Shown: positions 11,102-23,449 of the stretch, in pieces
Layout of the letters: every line of letters begins with the position of its first letter
Position numbering within the stretch: the stretch's first letter is position 1
NCBI GenBank assembly: GCA_028095005.1
Contig: CM051460.1
Location: forward strand, 62,721,676-62,785,675
Direction: 5' to 3'
DNA: 64,000 bases
Origin: Rhynchospora pubera
Lineage: Eukaryota; Streptophyta; Magnoliopsida; Poales; Cyperaceae
Notes under the pieces: generated by a model
What the model saw: only the letters and a program-made list of their open reading frames with translations
What the model was told of the DNA's origin: nothing
The model's database searches: none
Made by a program: the position numbers and the translations under genes

Positions 11102-14072
11102 GATACTCTCCCCTCTCTTTTCTCTCCGTTACCTACTCTTTCTTTTATTTCGTCTCTCTCGCCCTCTTTAAAATCGCTCAGGCGCTCAAACCCTAGAAGA
11201 AACGTCGAGGGTGGATTAGAGCATCAACGCCTTAGCGCCTCAGCGTAAACAACATCGCCGAGGGTGTCTCTCTCGCACCTTCGCAGTCCGCACGCCTTGC
11301 CTCTTCTCCCTTCTCCAATCATAACCTCACCGCCTTCAATTTTTGAGCCTACTGAGCATGTTCTCTCTTTCACTCAATAAATTTTTCTTTTAATTTTGCT
11401 TGAAATTTATCCATAGGTTGTTTCTTTCTCTCGATTTAGGATTTCTTGGTTAGGTTAGGGTTTTGATTTTTGATCGACTTTAGATGGAAGCAGCAGAAGC
11501 TCAAAAATGGATCGAGTTTTTTTTTTAACTCTTTAATTTCCCTTAATTTCAACAACAGAGAAATTTTGTTTTAATTTCTGATTTCCTCGATTTCTAATAG
11601 TTGAGAAATTTTGATATGATTTGTCTATTTCAGGCCCAAATTTGCTTAAACTGATTTTGCAATTCTTGGTTAATCATGTACTAATTTTTGTTTTGCGTAA
11701 GGTTTTGATAAAAAAAAACGCACTAGTATGATGTATGCACAGGTATAGTTTTGATAAAGGATATGGTAGCAGTTTTATAATTAATGAATTAAGGTAAGAA
11801 ACATTGTGGGGTCTGACAAGGGCTGCCCAATACTTATGGCATGTAATTGATAAAACGACAGAATCATGAATGTTTGGTTCACTATATAAAATCCTTGCTA
11901 TCGATTTTGCTCCTTGAACAGGTTCTCTCTCTTAAACCAGATTGATATCCTCTAAACTCGCAGCTTTCTTTTATCACTAATAGTTGCAATTCCTACTCCA
12001 AAAATCAAAATCTTTGTCAATTGAGGGCAATTTTACTTTAATATGTAATGGAGGCATAATTTTGCTTTAACCGATTTTACAATTCTAGATTAAATTAGGA
12101 TTTTGGCCACCATAATTGTGGATATGTCAACTTCTGGGTCAACAAATGTTGTCGAGGACGATGAACAAGTTCAATTGCAAGTATTTCTAACCTAAGTTCT
12201 GGAATCCATTAACTATTGATTGTAAAATGAGAATTTCTAAAGTCCAATATGTTTTATACTAATTTCTGTTTTGATTGTTTAATTAGGTCCATGAAAATGG
12301 AGACAAATTTGAAGATAAGTGAAGAATCGGATAGATAGCAATAGCAATTATAGCCGTTCACTTTTTGAATGGAACTGCCCATATTTTGATCTCTGATAGC
12401 TTGTACATATACTGTACTGATCTGTGATATTTTTTCTCAAATCAATTTTGTTTGTGTGCTTGTGTATCTATGATAATAACGAATGTGCTTGTTTATTTCT
12501 TACGGTCTGTGATAATAACAATGGCTTGACAACAAACTATGATCAATCTTTATTCCTTATTTTATCAAATTGCACCCAAGAATTTACAACATTGCAAAAA
12601 ATGCGATAGATGCTATCTCATTGTGACTAGAGGAAATAACTGGTACATGGGAAGGTGACGTGTGTAGTATGCCTTTGTTGATTAATTCATGGCACTTGAA
12701 ATACCTATTATAGCATACCTTTATTAACAATTGACCAATTCTCATCTACCACTTAAAAATGAAAATCACAACCAACATCTATTCATTGATTACTAATTCT
12801 TATGGTACTTCGAATATCAAGCATACATGCAAGCAATTACAAGAACATCAAAGTATATCACAATAACGACTATAAGAACATTAAAACTTAACTAGGACTA
12901 CATATCACAGTATAAAAACAGTGCTTCCAAGCATGGTACAGCTTCCAAATATATCATAGTAAAAAAGTGCTTCAACTTGCAACATACAGTAAATAGCACT
13001 TCAATTACAAAACACTCTACAAACAAAAACAAAAATATTATCTTAACATAAGTAGCATCTTAACATACAAGCAAGCATATGACATAAAACAAGCTTAGAA
13101 ACAGAAATTGTATCTTAGCATATATGCAAGCAATTACAAAACAAGCTTAGTATCTCAACTTCTGGTGTTATCCGATTCTCCACTTGTCTCAATTTCCAAG
13201 GGGCATAATTAAACAATAGACCTGCATTATAGCAGAAATTAATTAGCAATTGCTGAAAAAGCATGTTTGGGACTGAGTTGCTAACAGTTTAAGAAAATAA
13301 AGAAGTAGAGAGGAAGCAACAGTGACAAGAGGAGGTAAAATCTCAACTGTTGAAAATCGAAGAAATCACAGATTAAAACAAAATTTCTCCACTGTTGAAA
13401 TTAAGAGAAATTACAGAATGAAGAAAAATCGGTTCAAAATCTGTATGCACTTTACTACTAAATTGTATGCACTAATGCCATCATAGTCAGAGCACATACA
13501 ATAGTGTGTGATTGTGTCCATTAATTCTCAAAATCTGTCGTTGTGAGAACTTTATTGAAGCAGCCATAACTTTGATTTTAATATTGGAAACAAAAGGAAA
13601 TTCTAGTATAATTTGGGGCCTGCCTACCAGTGCAAAGCCTTTTGTGAACGTGTATGTGATTTGAGAAAAATCAGGTTATATGATTTTAGTATAACAGCTT
13701 AAACCAAACTATATTTGATTAAGAAACCTCAAATTATGAACTGATTCGAGCAAAATCAAAGTTAAAACCAGGTTGGCAAAGCATTTAAGAATGGCTCATT
13801 TTTTTTTCCCAACTTTCGAGTGACTAGCTGACCAACCAAACTAAAAAATGACGGTTTAAACAAAAGTTTAAAAAATAGCAGAATTTGGGAAAACATTAGG
13901 GAGAGCGTCTCATAGAGGAAGCAAGGCGAGAGGGAGAGAACCAGTTTAGGGAGCAAAAAAACTAAGGCGCTGAGGCTCTGAGAGGATGAGAGAGGTGGCG
14001 AGGCATGCGGAGGAGAGAGGAGGCAATCGTCGGTCCGTCACGAGGAGGCACTGAGGCTCCGATCCACTCTTA

Positions 14073-15193
14073 CACTGTGTTTGGTTGAGGGGGATGCGGT
14101 GGGAAGGGACGGAAATGGAGATAAAAATCGGAAATTATTTCTGTTTGGTTGGAAGGGAATTACGATGGGAAAATTTTAGCGGAGGGAATGGATTCCCTTC
14201 TAATTTTTCCTTCCTGTGCAAATTATTTCCCCCCCGAATCGGTGGAGACAGGAGGGAAAGAAAAAATCGTGGATTATCGTCGACATCTAGATTTTGCGCG
14301 ACCGTCCATTCTTGCCGCACGAGACGATTTTCCTTGTTTGCGCAACCTTCCTATGTAATCACGCTTGAGCACAAAATTAAGCACGATTTTTTTTTGCCTC
14401 TCCTCTCCATCGTAGGTAACCCTAGTTTCTTCTTTGTTTTGGTTCTTCTCTTTCACTTTCTGCCTTTTTATTGGGCTTCTGTTATTGATTTTTCGACAAT
14501 CTGATGATGTCTCTTGCTATATGATCCTTTTTTTCTTACAATCCATGTATTTGTTTCTTTGATTCAGGACACTCTATCCCTGAAAAGAAGTTCATTTTTG
14601 CTTCAATCAAACTTTGCAAACTTACTAATTATTCATTTGAGTCCTTAATTTGGTTTTTAAGTACTAATCACAAGCACTAGTAATACCAGTACAGTACCAT
14701 GTCCAATTGCTCTTTAGGCTTGTCAACAAGTACAGTATCATTCTTCAGGTTCTCAACTCTTGTTAAAATAATTACCAAGCATCCAGTATTGTGTCAAATT
14801 GCTGCCTTAACTTGTTTTGGCCTATCCTTTTTGAGTGAATTTTGCGTCTGCTTCAATTTCCTGTGCCAAGGTGAGAAGTCGAGCACTTGTAGTGCTACTG
14901 GTCAGAGCTGAAGGTCTGAAACGTGCCCATCTTTGGGTCACTTTGTGTTTTGCACAGTCATTCTATTAATTTATTGTATCAAGGGTAAAATAGTCAATCA
15001 TATTATTTTACCTTTGTTAAATTATTTGAACCAAACATGAAAAATGAAGGAAAGGAAATTAAATTTTCCTTTCCCCTTCAAACACAATCCAAACAGAAAA
15101 ATTAAAAACATTTCCCTTCACATTCCTTCCCATCCCTTCCCTCTCTATATTTTCCTTCCCTTCCCACCGCATACCCCTCAACCAAACATAGTG
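14073..15193. mobile_element. PIF/Harbinger-type non-autonomous element nested in the fold-back element
   Basis: 1121 bp with terminal inverted repeats CACTGTGTTTGGTTGAGG / CCTCAACCAAACATAGTG and a TTA duplication at 14070-14072 and 15194-15196. The 3-bp TTA duplication and GTTTGGTT-type ends are typical of PIF/Harbinger elements. The TIR continues imperfectly for about 100 bp (GCGGTGGGAAGGGA). Open frames inside (for example 14085-14504) show no domain and I do not treat them as genes. Confidence 0.82.
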
Positions 15194-15407
15194 TTAGAGT
15201 TTCTAGGTTTGAGGAGGCACTCAGATCTGAGAGTCGATTTGAAAGAGAGAGAAAGTGAAGGTAACGGAGAGACGGAACGGAAAATTTTAATTAATCCAGC
15301 GCTAATCGATCGCGAATCCTCTCACATATCTGCACGATTTTTAAAGGTGATCTGACGATCAAGATTGCGACTCTTAGGAGCCCTGGTGAGTCGCGACTCA
15401 CCATAGC

Positions 15408-15495
15408 AAAAGCACCCATATAAAAGGAGTAAACTTGTCATATAAAAAGAGTAAACTTATTATATAAAAGGGTGTAAACCATTCTTATATCAATT
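15408..15495. repeat. 88-bp direct repeat, copy B
   Basis: Same unit as 9721-9808. It starts inside the last four bases of the giant fold-back element and continues into unrelated unique sequence (TATAGACCATTGATTTG). Confidence 0.85.
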
Positions 15496-16312
15496 ATAGA
15501 CCATTGATTTGTGTAATTTAATTTGATCAGTGGTCTAATTAAGGTTATACTTTTTAAATTAGCTATTTATTTAAAAGGAAAGACTAAATTTTTTATTTTT
15601 ACCACATTTTTATAGCCTAACATGTAAAATTTTATATATAACAAAAAATAATATCAATATTTTTTTTTTATTTGCCTACGTATTGAGGTCATCTTTTGCT
15701 AGTATTTATATATAAAGGATGATGTGATGGTTGCCAGGTTAGATCCACGTCACCTAACAGAATTAAACACACACTTTGATTATTACGCGCACAAAATTAT
15801 GTCCTACCTTTTCGTTGTGAATTATTATTGCAAGTGCTTTTTTCTTACACATGAACACCAACAACCAAAGAGAACAGAGAGCGGTACCAAACACAACAAA
15901 TATTCCTTTTTTTTTCCTCCTTCGCAAGAACAAAACAAATTATAGTACATTTTATTTTATACAAGGTAAAATTAATAATGGCTCCGTAGTCCGCCCAAAA
16001 AGAGGGAAACAAAAAACAATATTTAGCTTTTTAACCCCAAAATTACATGAATGAGTACAATAGACAGTTACCAAACCCACCCCGTCTCCTCTCACTCGCT
16101 ACTCTATGTATATGACCTGTAAATTAAGTACATCCGAAACCAAGTCCCATACACATACTCTATTTTGGAAGGTAAAAAAAAAAAAAAAAAAAAACAGATG
16201 ATGAAAGGAGTGACGCAACTAAGAAACGAGAAGCAACAAAAAGAAGAAAATGAAAGCAAGATGGTGGGATATTGCAAAATGATGAGGCAGGATGAACAAG
16301 GAGAGGTTATCT
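15496..16312. other. AT-rich intergenic DNA and probable 3' UTR of the epsin gene
   Basis: Unique AT-rich sequence with a T-run near 15660 and an A-run at about 16172-16194. The part nearest 16313 should hold the epsin 3' UTR on the minus strand. I see no other gene. Confidence 0.5.
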
Positions 16313-19300
16313 TCACCTGAAACCTCCACTGCCATATGGTTGTTGCGAGCCAAAACCAACCCCAGAACCCATCATGGGGTTGTAGCCCACCCCAGGTGCA
16401 CCAGGCTGCATGCCTCCCATTGGTCGCATAGGCATTCCCTGGGCCCCGCCTCCCATGCCCATCCCCATGCCACCCATGCCCATCGGCTGGTTCATGCCCC
16501 CATAACCGCCACCATTGCCGGCACCCCCCATTGGCATCCCCATTCCATTTCCCATACCCATACCCATTCCCATTCCCATGCCCATGCCCATGCCGCCCAT
16601 AGGATTTCGAGGAGGTGCCATGGCTCCAGCACCAGCACGACCAATGCCTGAGCCAGCACCCATTGCCTTCCCCATTGTCACAGTAGACACCACTGCAGGA
16701 GCAGCACTTCTTTTCTCCTCCCTCTTCTCCTTGCGATTCATCGTGTCAAAGTCCACTCCAATATCAGCATGTGGGTTGATTTTAGCTGCAATTTAAAAAA
16801 AAAAAAAAAAGAATTCATGTAACTTCTAACTACCAACTGCTACTATCAAATTATAAACATATGATTGTGAAAATAAAAGAAGAAAACAATGCAAACAGAA
16901 CGAAAGAGGAAAAGGCAAAAGAAGGTGCATACAGCATACTAGATACAAAAGCCAAGAAAGAGCACTTACGACCAGATATGTTGAGATTGACAAGCCCTCG
17001 GTTCAAAGTGTCAGCCCATACACTTGATTTTGTCTCGAACTTTCCTGAGGACTGAGACTGAGGTGCTGGCTGTGATTGGGACACAGGCTGAGATTGTGGT
17101 CTAACACCAGCTTGTGGGGCAACAGTTTCAAAGGAAAACAGGGTCGACTGATTAGTGGGCTGGGATGGCATACTCATATTACCGCCAGATAATCCTGGAG
17201 TTTGGTTCATAAATGCAGTTGGCGGCTGCAGCTGAGCTGTTTGGAAGGAAACGGAAGGATTTACAAAGGCTGTCGTAGTGGTTGGTGCCTGAGATGCCAA
17301 GAAACCTTGTTGAGGCGGGATGGCAAAAGCTGAATTGGGTGCTTGGGCTGTGAACTGATTCATCTGCACAACTCCTCCATGTGTGAATTGGTTTTGTTGC
17401 AAAGAACCAAACGGTGTGGATGAGGGTACCAACTCAGGCTGAGAGACTGGAGCCGGAGCTTGAGATGGAGCTAGACCAGCAGCAGCAGGAACACCAGCTG
17501 CTGTTGTGGTTGTTGCCACCACAAACGAGTCCCCATTCCCACTTGGAGTTGGGTTGAAATTCATATCACCAAATGCATCCCCAAAATTGAAATTGGGAAC
17601 TGGAGCTGGTGACGGCACATGTTCAGCACTGGGCTCCTGAAAGGAACTGATGCCGCTAGAGGCCAAGGGTGGCATAGCTGGAGGGATGCTGAAGTTATCA
17701 TCCTGGGGAATAGCCTTGAAGGGGGTGTCCCCAAACGGATTGTTGCCAACCTATTATGCAATGTTAACAGCATTTTCATAGGAACAAATTCAATAAACTA
17801 CTAGAGTTTCAAAAACCAAACTTGTCTTGATTGACCATGTTTACTGTTCTGTGTAACCTTACCTGGTCGAATGGTGAGGATGATGCAGCAGTTGTGGGCA
17901 TCGATGCGAAGCTGTTTGCCTCAAAGCTTGAATTTGTAGAAGCAGCATGCTCATCTGTGGTAGCTGTGGTAGTCATTGGAACCAAAGCCAGGGAACTGAT
18001 TGGGTCAGATCCAAACAAGTCCATCTCTAGACTGCTCCCCACTGAGGCAGCTGCTGCTGGAAGTGATGCAGACGGGGCAGCAACAGGGGTAGCTGACAAA
18101 ATGTATCAATTTGGTACATCACACTTCATACATCACAAGATGTATCAATTTGGTACCGATATGATGTTTGGTTAAATGTACAATGGTTGCAGACCAGATT
18201 AGGTACTGACAAATAATACACGGATTCTACTAATCTAAGAATAGAATTATTATTCCTGTTTGGATGCAATCCAATTACCTATCCAGAATAGCGCTCAAGT
18301 TATTATTATTATTCTACTAACCCAACAATTTGTAGAAATAGCACTGTTAGCTGTCTTAGGATTAGTGCTATTCCAAATCATACAATCCCGAACAACATTT
18401 GCTCTACTCAGACTACATAAAATTACCACTACACCAACACTATACAAATTAACACATTTTTTGTACTTTTCTCACACACTAACCTCAAAGCACTTTCATC
18501 TCTTTTTCTTATAATAAGGCCGTAGGCATTTCCTTTTAATAAAGTAGTTTAATTACATATTAGATTTACAAACAAAAGATAGGCAGCAAATTACTATTTC
18601 AAAAGCTATGTGTAGGGATTTTTGCAGATAAAACCCCTAACTGAATAGAGACAGTTTGCTTGCATGTGAAAACGAGCTGTATGAAAACTCTATACCCTTC
18701 TAAATTTTCTGGCAATACTGTGCCAACCTATTCTGCTAAAACACTATTGTTTCACTATTCGTCTGACGATCCAAACACACTTTAAGATTAAAAGAACAAG
18801 ATGCACGAAAAGGAACATGTCAGGACCAATTGGATGTTCTGTACAAATTAAATAAAATAAAATAATATTTATTTTTGCTGGATTAAAATTCCATATACTT
18901 GACAAAATGTATTGTTCCTGATAACAGGTTTCGCTATTGGATTATTGGATATGACAGAAAATAAAAGTGAGAAATCAACCTAAATCAAGGCTTGAAATGT
19001 TAAGTTCCCACAAATTAACTAAGATGCCTTCAAGCAAACTCAAACTGGTAAATAAAATTACTGTGTACCTAGAGATAGGGTTGTCGTGGGTAGAGGTTGA
19101 CAAACATTACCTGAGAAGGAACCACGTGGATCAAACTCATCAAAACCATCCACAGGGGTACTTGTTTCAGCAGGAAGGGGCTCTGACACATAAGCTTGTG
19201 CAGGAGCAGCAGCAGAGGTTGCTGCTGGAGCAGGGGAAGAGGTAAGGACAGATGCAGGTACAGGTGTAGGTTCAGGTGCAGTTGCCGGTGCGGGTGCAGG

Positions 19301-21761
19301 TGCAGCAGTTGATTCAGTTGTTGGTGCAGCTGCTGTTGGTCCATTCCCTCCATTTCTTTTATGCAAGAGATAAAAAGTTTGTTAGCAAGTTCTATCAATT
19401 CTTCTAAGTCGTGGTTCCAGAAGGAGAGGACATATGTGAAATTCATGAAGTACCTCTCCTCATTAAAAGGCACTGGAGATTCTCTGGTGGCATCTTCATA
19501 GCTAGGAGGTGCAGGGGGCGAAGCTGCAGTACCAATGTTCGGCTCTGATAGCTTGCGCTCAATTCTTCTGCTTTTTGTACAAAAAAAAAAAGCAAGTTAA
19601 ATTAAGAACAAACCATACTGATGTATTTTTCTCATTTTTCTTTTTCTTTGCTGGCTGTTGGGGTGCGATTCACATCCGGTGTAGTGTTACACTGGAGTAG
19701 CCAAAATCTGAATCATTCAGCACAAATTTTGAAGCTGCCCACTCCTTTAAAACTGCCCCATGAATTGTATGAAAATGTCTGGATCGTCTTAGCTGCCACT
19801 CCATTCTGTGTGTTAATACAGAGGATAGGACATGTTCGGTACAAGCAACCAATTCCATATGTTCTAATTTTGCTTGAAAAGAAACAAAAGACCAAGATTA
19901 AGTGATTCTGAAGCGCCACCTGTCATCATGAGAGTCATCAGCCCTGCCACCTCCAGCGCTCCTACAATATAGGAAGAAAATGAAGTATTCAGTTAGGTTG
20001 AGCTCGTTGAAGGTTTTTCTTTAGAAAAAAGGAAGGTGGCTAATATCACCGACTACTATTAGAATCAATAACCCAATGCTAATTAGAGAGAGAGGAGATA
20101 GTAAAATGCAGTCCACAACTTTCGAAACAAACACCCTTCATAGCACATGTAACTATCAGAGAAAAATAAACGAAAACTAATCTGTACTCAAAAGCTTAAG
20201 ACAAATGCCGACCAATAGCCAATTCAAGAACATTTCCCAGCTAGTAGCATGGATGATTTGAGCCTGTTAACTTGGCGGAGGATATAAAGGAAAGAGGGAG
20301 TAGTCAATTACCGGGAGGAGTAGCGGTCGTCATCATCATAAGGACGGTCTCTGTCACGTTCAAAGCTGTTCCTGCTGCGGGAGGCGCCAGCGTACGGGTA
20401 CCCGTCACTGTAGTTGCTGTTGCTGTTTCGGGACCCCCTGTACTCGTCGTCCCTATCCCTATAGCTGCTCTCTCTCCCATTGTAGGTGTCATCATACTCC
20501 CTGTTATCACGGCTGTACGGGTCCGACCCTCCTCTCCCATACCTGTCCTCATCCCTGTAGTACTCCCTTTCTCTATCCCTCCCATAGCCATTCTGATCCC
20601 CGTACCGATCATCGTCATATCGGTCTCCGTACCCACCTGGTCCTGGGTTAGAACCAGCGCGGTTCCCCCCTCCAGTTGAAAAGCTGCCACGAAACCTACG
20701 CAAGACAGAAACAAAAATGTTACCTTTTCTCAAGGAATCAAAATATTTTTTGATTAATCTCTTTTTGACAGTTGAAAGAGAGAGAATGAGGGGGGTGGGG
20801 GACAGGAAAGTACTTTTCTCGATTGGCAGCAGCTTTCTGACGGACCTCCTCTATCCTGTCCTTATTATTGACCAGAGAAACAAGGCTCTGAGATTTCCTG
20901 CGCACATTTTGACCTTGGTCTCTCCCGCTTGAATCTATGTACTGGAAGTCTGCTAATGTCTGTGATATTTTCATTCCGATGGCACGAAATGAATCAATGT
21001 TGTCATCATCATCATACAGCGAATCTAATCTATGTGATCGTATGAAGAATAATAATAAAGTCATAAACACTTAAAGAGTAGAGAAACAGAAGTGATACCC
21101 CAATTTGGTAAGAGTGCTCCCTGATGTCATCAATGACACGCTCAGTTCCATGAGCCACGAGGTAGTCGAGAACAGTCAAAGCCTGTGATTTGTAAATGAA
21201 AAGAAATTAAAGTGCGTCAAGATTTCATTTGATAGCTTAAGAGAAAAAGGTGGAAGAATAGAGGAGGATGATAAAGTGAGACGAGACGAGACGGACGGAC
21301 CTTGTAAACATGGCGCCAATTTTTGCCAGTATCATTGATCCTCTTCCAGATAACATTCATTATCATTTGGTACTCATGACTGCATTAGATGTGAGAATGA
21401 ATCATCATAATTTGGTTGTTTGTTTGGTTTATTATCGAAGAAAAAAGAAAGAGGAGAGGAGAGGACTGACTAGTTGCGAGTTGCTTGGGCAATATCGGCC
21501 AAAAGGGAGCCATGAGGGCCCCATGGCTCGTTGCTGGTGGCATCTAGAATCTAAAAGGAAAGGAAAATGAATAAGAAAAATAAAAAATGAATAATGATGA
21601 ATGATGAGAAGTGAGAAGAATTTTATGGTACGTACCTTCTGCTCAATTTGTGGTACCTTCAAAACTTTCTTGTTGACCCCTCTCTTTCTGAAAAATTGGC
21701 ATAGCATAGTATAGCATAGCAGATGAGTATGTGAAAATTGACATGTGGAAATGTGGAAATT

Positions 21762-21819
<58 letters not shown>

Positions 21820-21873
21820 CATAGCATGCATAACATACAGATCACGAACAGTCTGATCAAATGCTTTCTTCAT
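16313..21873 (-). CDS. EPSIN2: Clathrin interactor EPSIN2/EPSIN3-type (ENTH-domain protein)
   Basis: Epsins bind phosphoinositides through the ENTH domain and recruit clathrin and adaptors to vesicles. Thirteen coding exons on the minus strand: 21839-21873, 21636-21687, 21471-21550, 21301-21379, 21099-21182, 20814-20959, 20312-20695, 19920-19961, 19454-19567, 19111-19355, 17863-18092, 16970-17750, 16313-16785. They give 914 aa, close to Arabidopsis EPSIN2 (895). ENTH spans residues 1-158 (MKKAFDQTVRDL, KKVLKVPQIEQK, NEPWGPHGSLLAD, DFQYIDSSGRDQG, VRQKAAANRE). An Arg/Asp/Tyr/Ser-rich linker, RKLSEPNIG, FDEFDPRGSF and NNPFGDTPF (NPF) follow, then Pro/Ala/Thr-rich sequence, KSSVWADTLNRGLVNLNISG and a Met/Gly-repeat tail to SGGFR. 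All splice phases agree. The unusual point is ENTH Gly at KRGVNKK where EPSIN2 has Glu. EPSIN2 versus EPSIN3 is not resolved. Confidence 0.93.
18110..19110. other. Long intron 10 of the epsin gene
   Basis: At about 1.0 kb this is the largest intron of the gene. It holds a duplicated ATGTATCAATTTGGTAC (about 18102 and 18140) and AT-rich sequence that may be an old insertion, but no clear TIR or duplication. No coding match. Confidence 0.45.
21764..21811. repeat. (GA)n microsatellite in epsin intron 1
   Basis: A near-perfect GA run of about 48 bp (CT on the coding strand) within the 151-bp first intron, close to its 5' splice site. Its length is likely to vary between individuals. Confidence 0.9.
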
Positions 21874-22460
21874 GGCGTGGCGTGTGTTGGGTACCTGACC
21901 TTGGCCTTGAGCTTGAGCTTGACAGCAAGAGAGAGATCTCTGTCGTCTGGTCTGGTCTCGTCAGATGAGATAGATGAGATAGATCTGACGTGGTGTGGCC
22001 TGATTCGATGAGATCAGATCAAATCAGATCTGATCTGATCGAATTTTCTTTTCAGCGTCGGCGTCGGCGTGGTGCTGTCCGTTGGTGTGGTTGAAGCAAG
22101 GGGAAGGGGAAGGGGAAGGGGAAGGGAAGTAGCGAAGGGCTTGGCTTGGCTTGGCTTGGGTCGACCGAGAGAGAGAGACGCAGAGGAGATGCGAAATGGA
22201 GGAATGGAGAGAGGAGACGGGAGAGAGAATGACTCTTTTCTTTTGTTGGATTGGATTGGAATATTTGGAAAGAAAGAGTCAACAGTCTTCTTACTTGTTT
22301 GCGGGTAAGCGGGTAAACGGGTCAGGTCAGGTATGGTGTCGCTACCACAACCACAACAACTCAACGCCCGCCCCACCAACCATCACATCATCATCATCAT
22401 CATCATCATCGTCATCATCGTCATCATATATTTATTTATGTAATTTGGGCAACGTATAAG
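21874..22460 (-). promoter_or_regulatory. Epsin 5' UTR and promoter region, rich in simple repeats
   Basis: Immediately upstream of the ATG on the minus strand. It contains GATCAGATC/GATCTGATC hairpin-like repeats (about 21955-22045), a GGGGAA array (22097-22124), TTGGC repeats (22140-22158), GA tracts and an (ATC)n run with a few GTC (22382-22427). Pyrimidine-rich leader sequence on the coding strand is common in plant housekeeping genes. I see no confident TATA box. Confidence 0.45.
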
Positions 22461-22674
22461 AGCGGGAATTAAATAAATATAAAATAAAATAGCAAGGAGC
22501 GATGATATTGATGAATGATGACTGATGCAACTCACTTAGCTGCTGGCATTCACGATGCGTTCAGAGTTCCAATTTTAAATTTGAAAAAATCTGGCTGTTG
22601 AATGAGCACTTTTTGTGAGGTTCCCTCTGTGGTGGAAACATATTCAATCAGGAACGTATAAAGCTTCTCATTGG

Positions 22675-23189
22675 CAGTGGCGGAGATCATTGAAATAAAA
22701 TTTTTCGCTACCTTGTATATAAAAAATTATACATATAACATGAACTTTTCTATGACATACTAATTTGAACCCCACATTAAATATATAAAATTATATTGAT
22801 TGAACCCCATTAAGATATATGGATCTGTCTTATGATATAATTTTTTTTATGCAATTAGCAATTTCTTAAAAAAATATGGAAAGTTATTGAATTAGAAAAA
22901 AAAAATAGTCAAGTTAACTAATTTTTTGTCTTCCGATTTTCCATTTTCGTTCCATTTTCAGCAAGAGCACAATTTTATAAAAACTTGTATTCTATTTTTT
23001 TTCTCTATTTTTTTTTTTTTTGCCTTTGCTCCTCATCCGGCAAAGGAAAAAAATAATGTGTTTGATACTTGCTAATTGGTCAAAGTTTTGAGTTTTCTAG
23101 TCTTTAGATAAAGAAATAATTTAAATTCTCTCATATTAATATAATGAATTTATTGAACCCCATTAGAAAAATTTCTGGCTCCGCCGCTG
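22675..23189. mobile_element. Non-autonomous hAT element (CAGTGGCGGAG ends)
   Basis: 515 bp with inverted ends CAGTGGCGGAG / CTCCGCCGCTG and a perfect 8-bp duplication CTCATTGG at 22667-22674 and 23190-23197. The 8-bp duplication and CAG-type ends place it in hAT. The interior is AT-rich with the repeated phrase TTGAACCCCATTA, and there is no coding frame. Confidence 0.88.
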
Positions 23190-23236
23190 CTCATTGGGTC
23201 ACCAAGATGGTAGGTCTCGCTATATTTGGCATTCTG

Positions 23237-23446
23237 GGGTGTGTTTGGAATGTGTCACGAACAGCTAGTTCGTGAACTAGTGTTGTTCGCACGAACCAAA
23301 CAACTCACGAACAACCGTAGTTCGTGAACTTCTCTCTAGTTCTTAGTTCCCCGATTTTCACGAACTAATTTTGTTTGTGGGCCTATTCGTGGGCCTTTGT
23401 TCTTCCCCTTGTTCATCCCTTGTTCGTGAAGCATCCAAACACACCC
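23237..23446. mobile_element. Short TIR element with GTTCGTGAAC repeats
   Basis: About 210 bp, ends GGGTGTGTTTGGA / TCCAAACACACCC, with CTG on both sides as a possible 3-bp duplication. The interior is packed with GTTCGTGAAC, TTCGTGAACTAG and related inverted motifs (subterminal repeats). Confidence 0.72.
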
Positions 23447-23449
23447 CTG

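Larger units (their letters stand above)
10770..15411. mobile_element. Giant fold-back (long inverted repeat) transposable element
   Basis: Ends TTTTGCTATGGTGAGTCGCG and its complement at 15392-15411 match the termini of the small MITEs nearby. The arms can be followed inwards by eye: 10860-10905 pairs with about 15255-15325, 11175-11205 with about 15200-15225, 11215-11330 with about 13930-14069, 11534-11625 with 13341-13420, and 12274-12338 with 13166-13217. The unpaired centre is about 12340-13160. No transposase-like frame exists. I infer that it is the long relative of the GTGAGTC MITEs. The superfamily is open; long TIRs would suit a Mutator-like origin. Confidence 0.72.

Noticed and set aside
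14085..14504. 139-codon open frame
   Set aside because: Begins inside the TIR of the nested Harbinger-type element, has no recognised domain, and ends in T-rich sequence.
16292..16796. Long plus-strand frames rich in His and Pro/Ile opposite the epsin 3' end
   Set aside because: Antisense shadows of the Met-Gly coding repeat; CCCATN read backwards gives open low-complexity frames.
18240..18790. A MITE in epsin intron 10 suggested by GTTTGGATGCAAT and ATCCAAACACAC
   Set aside because: The two phrases match over only about ten bases and no target duplication or extended arm pairing could be found.
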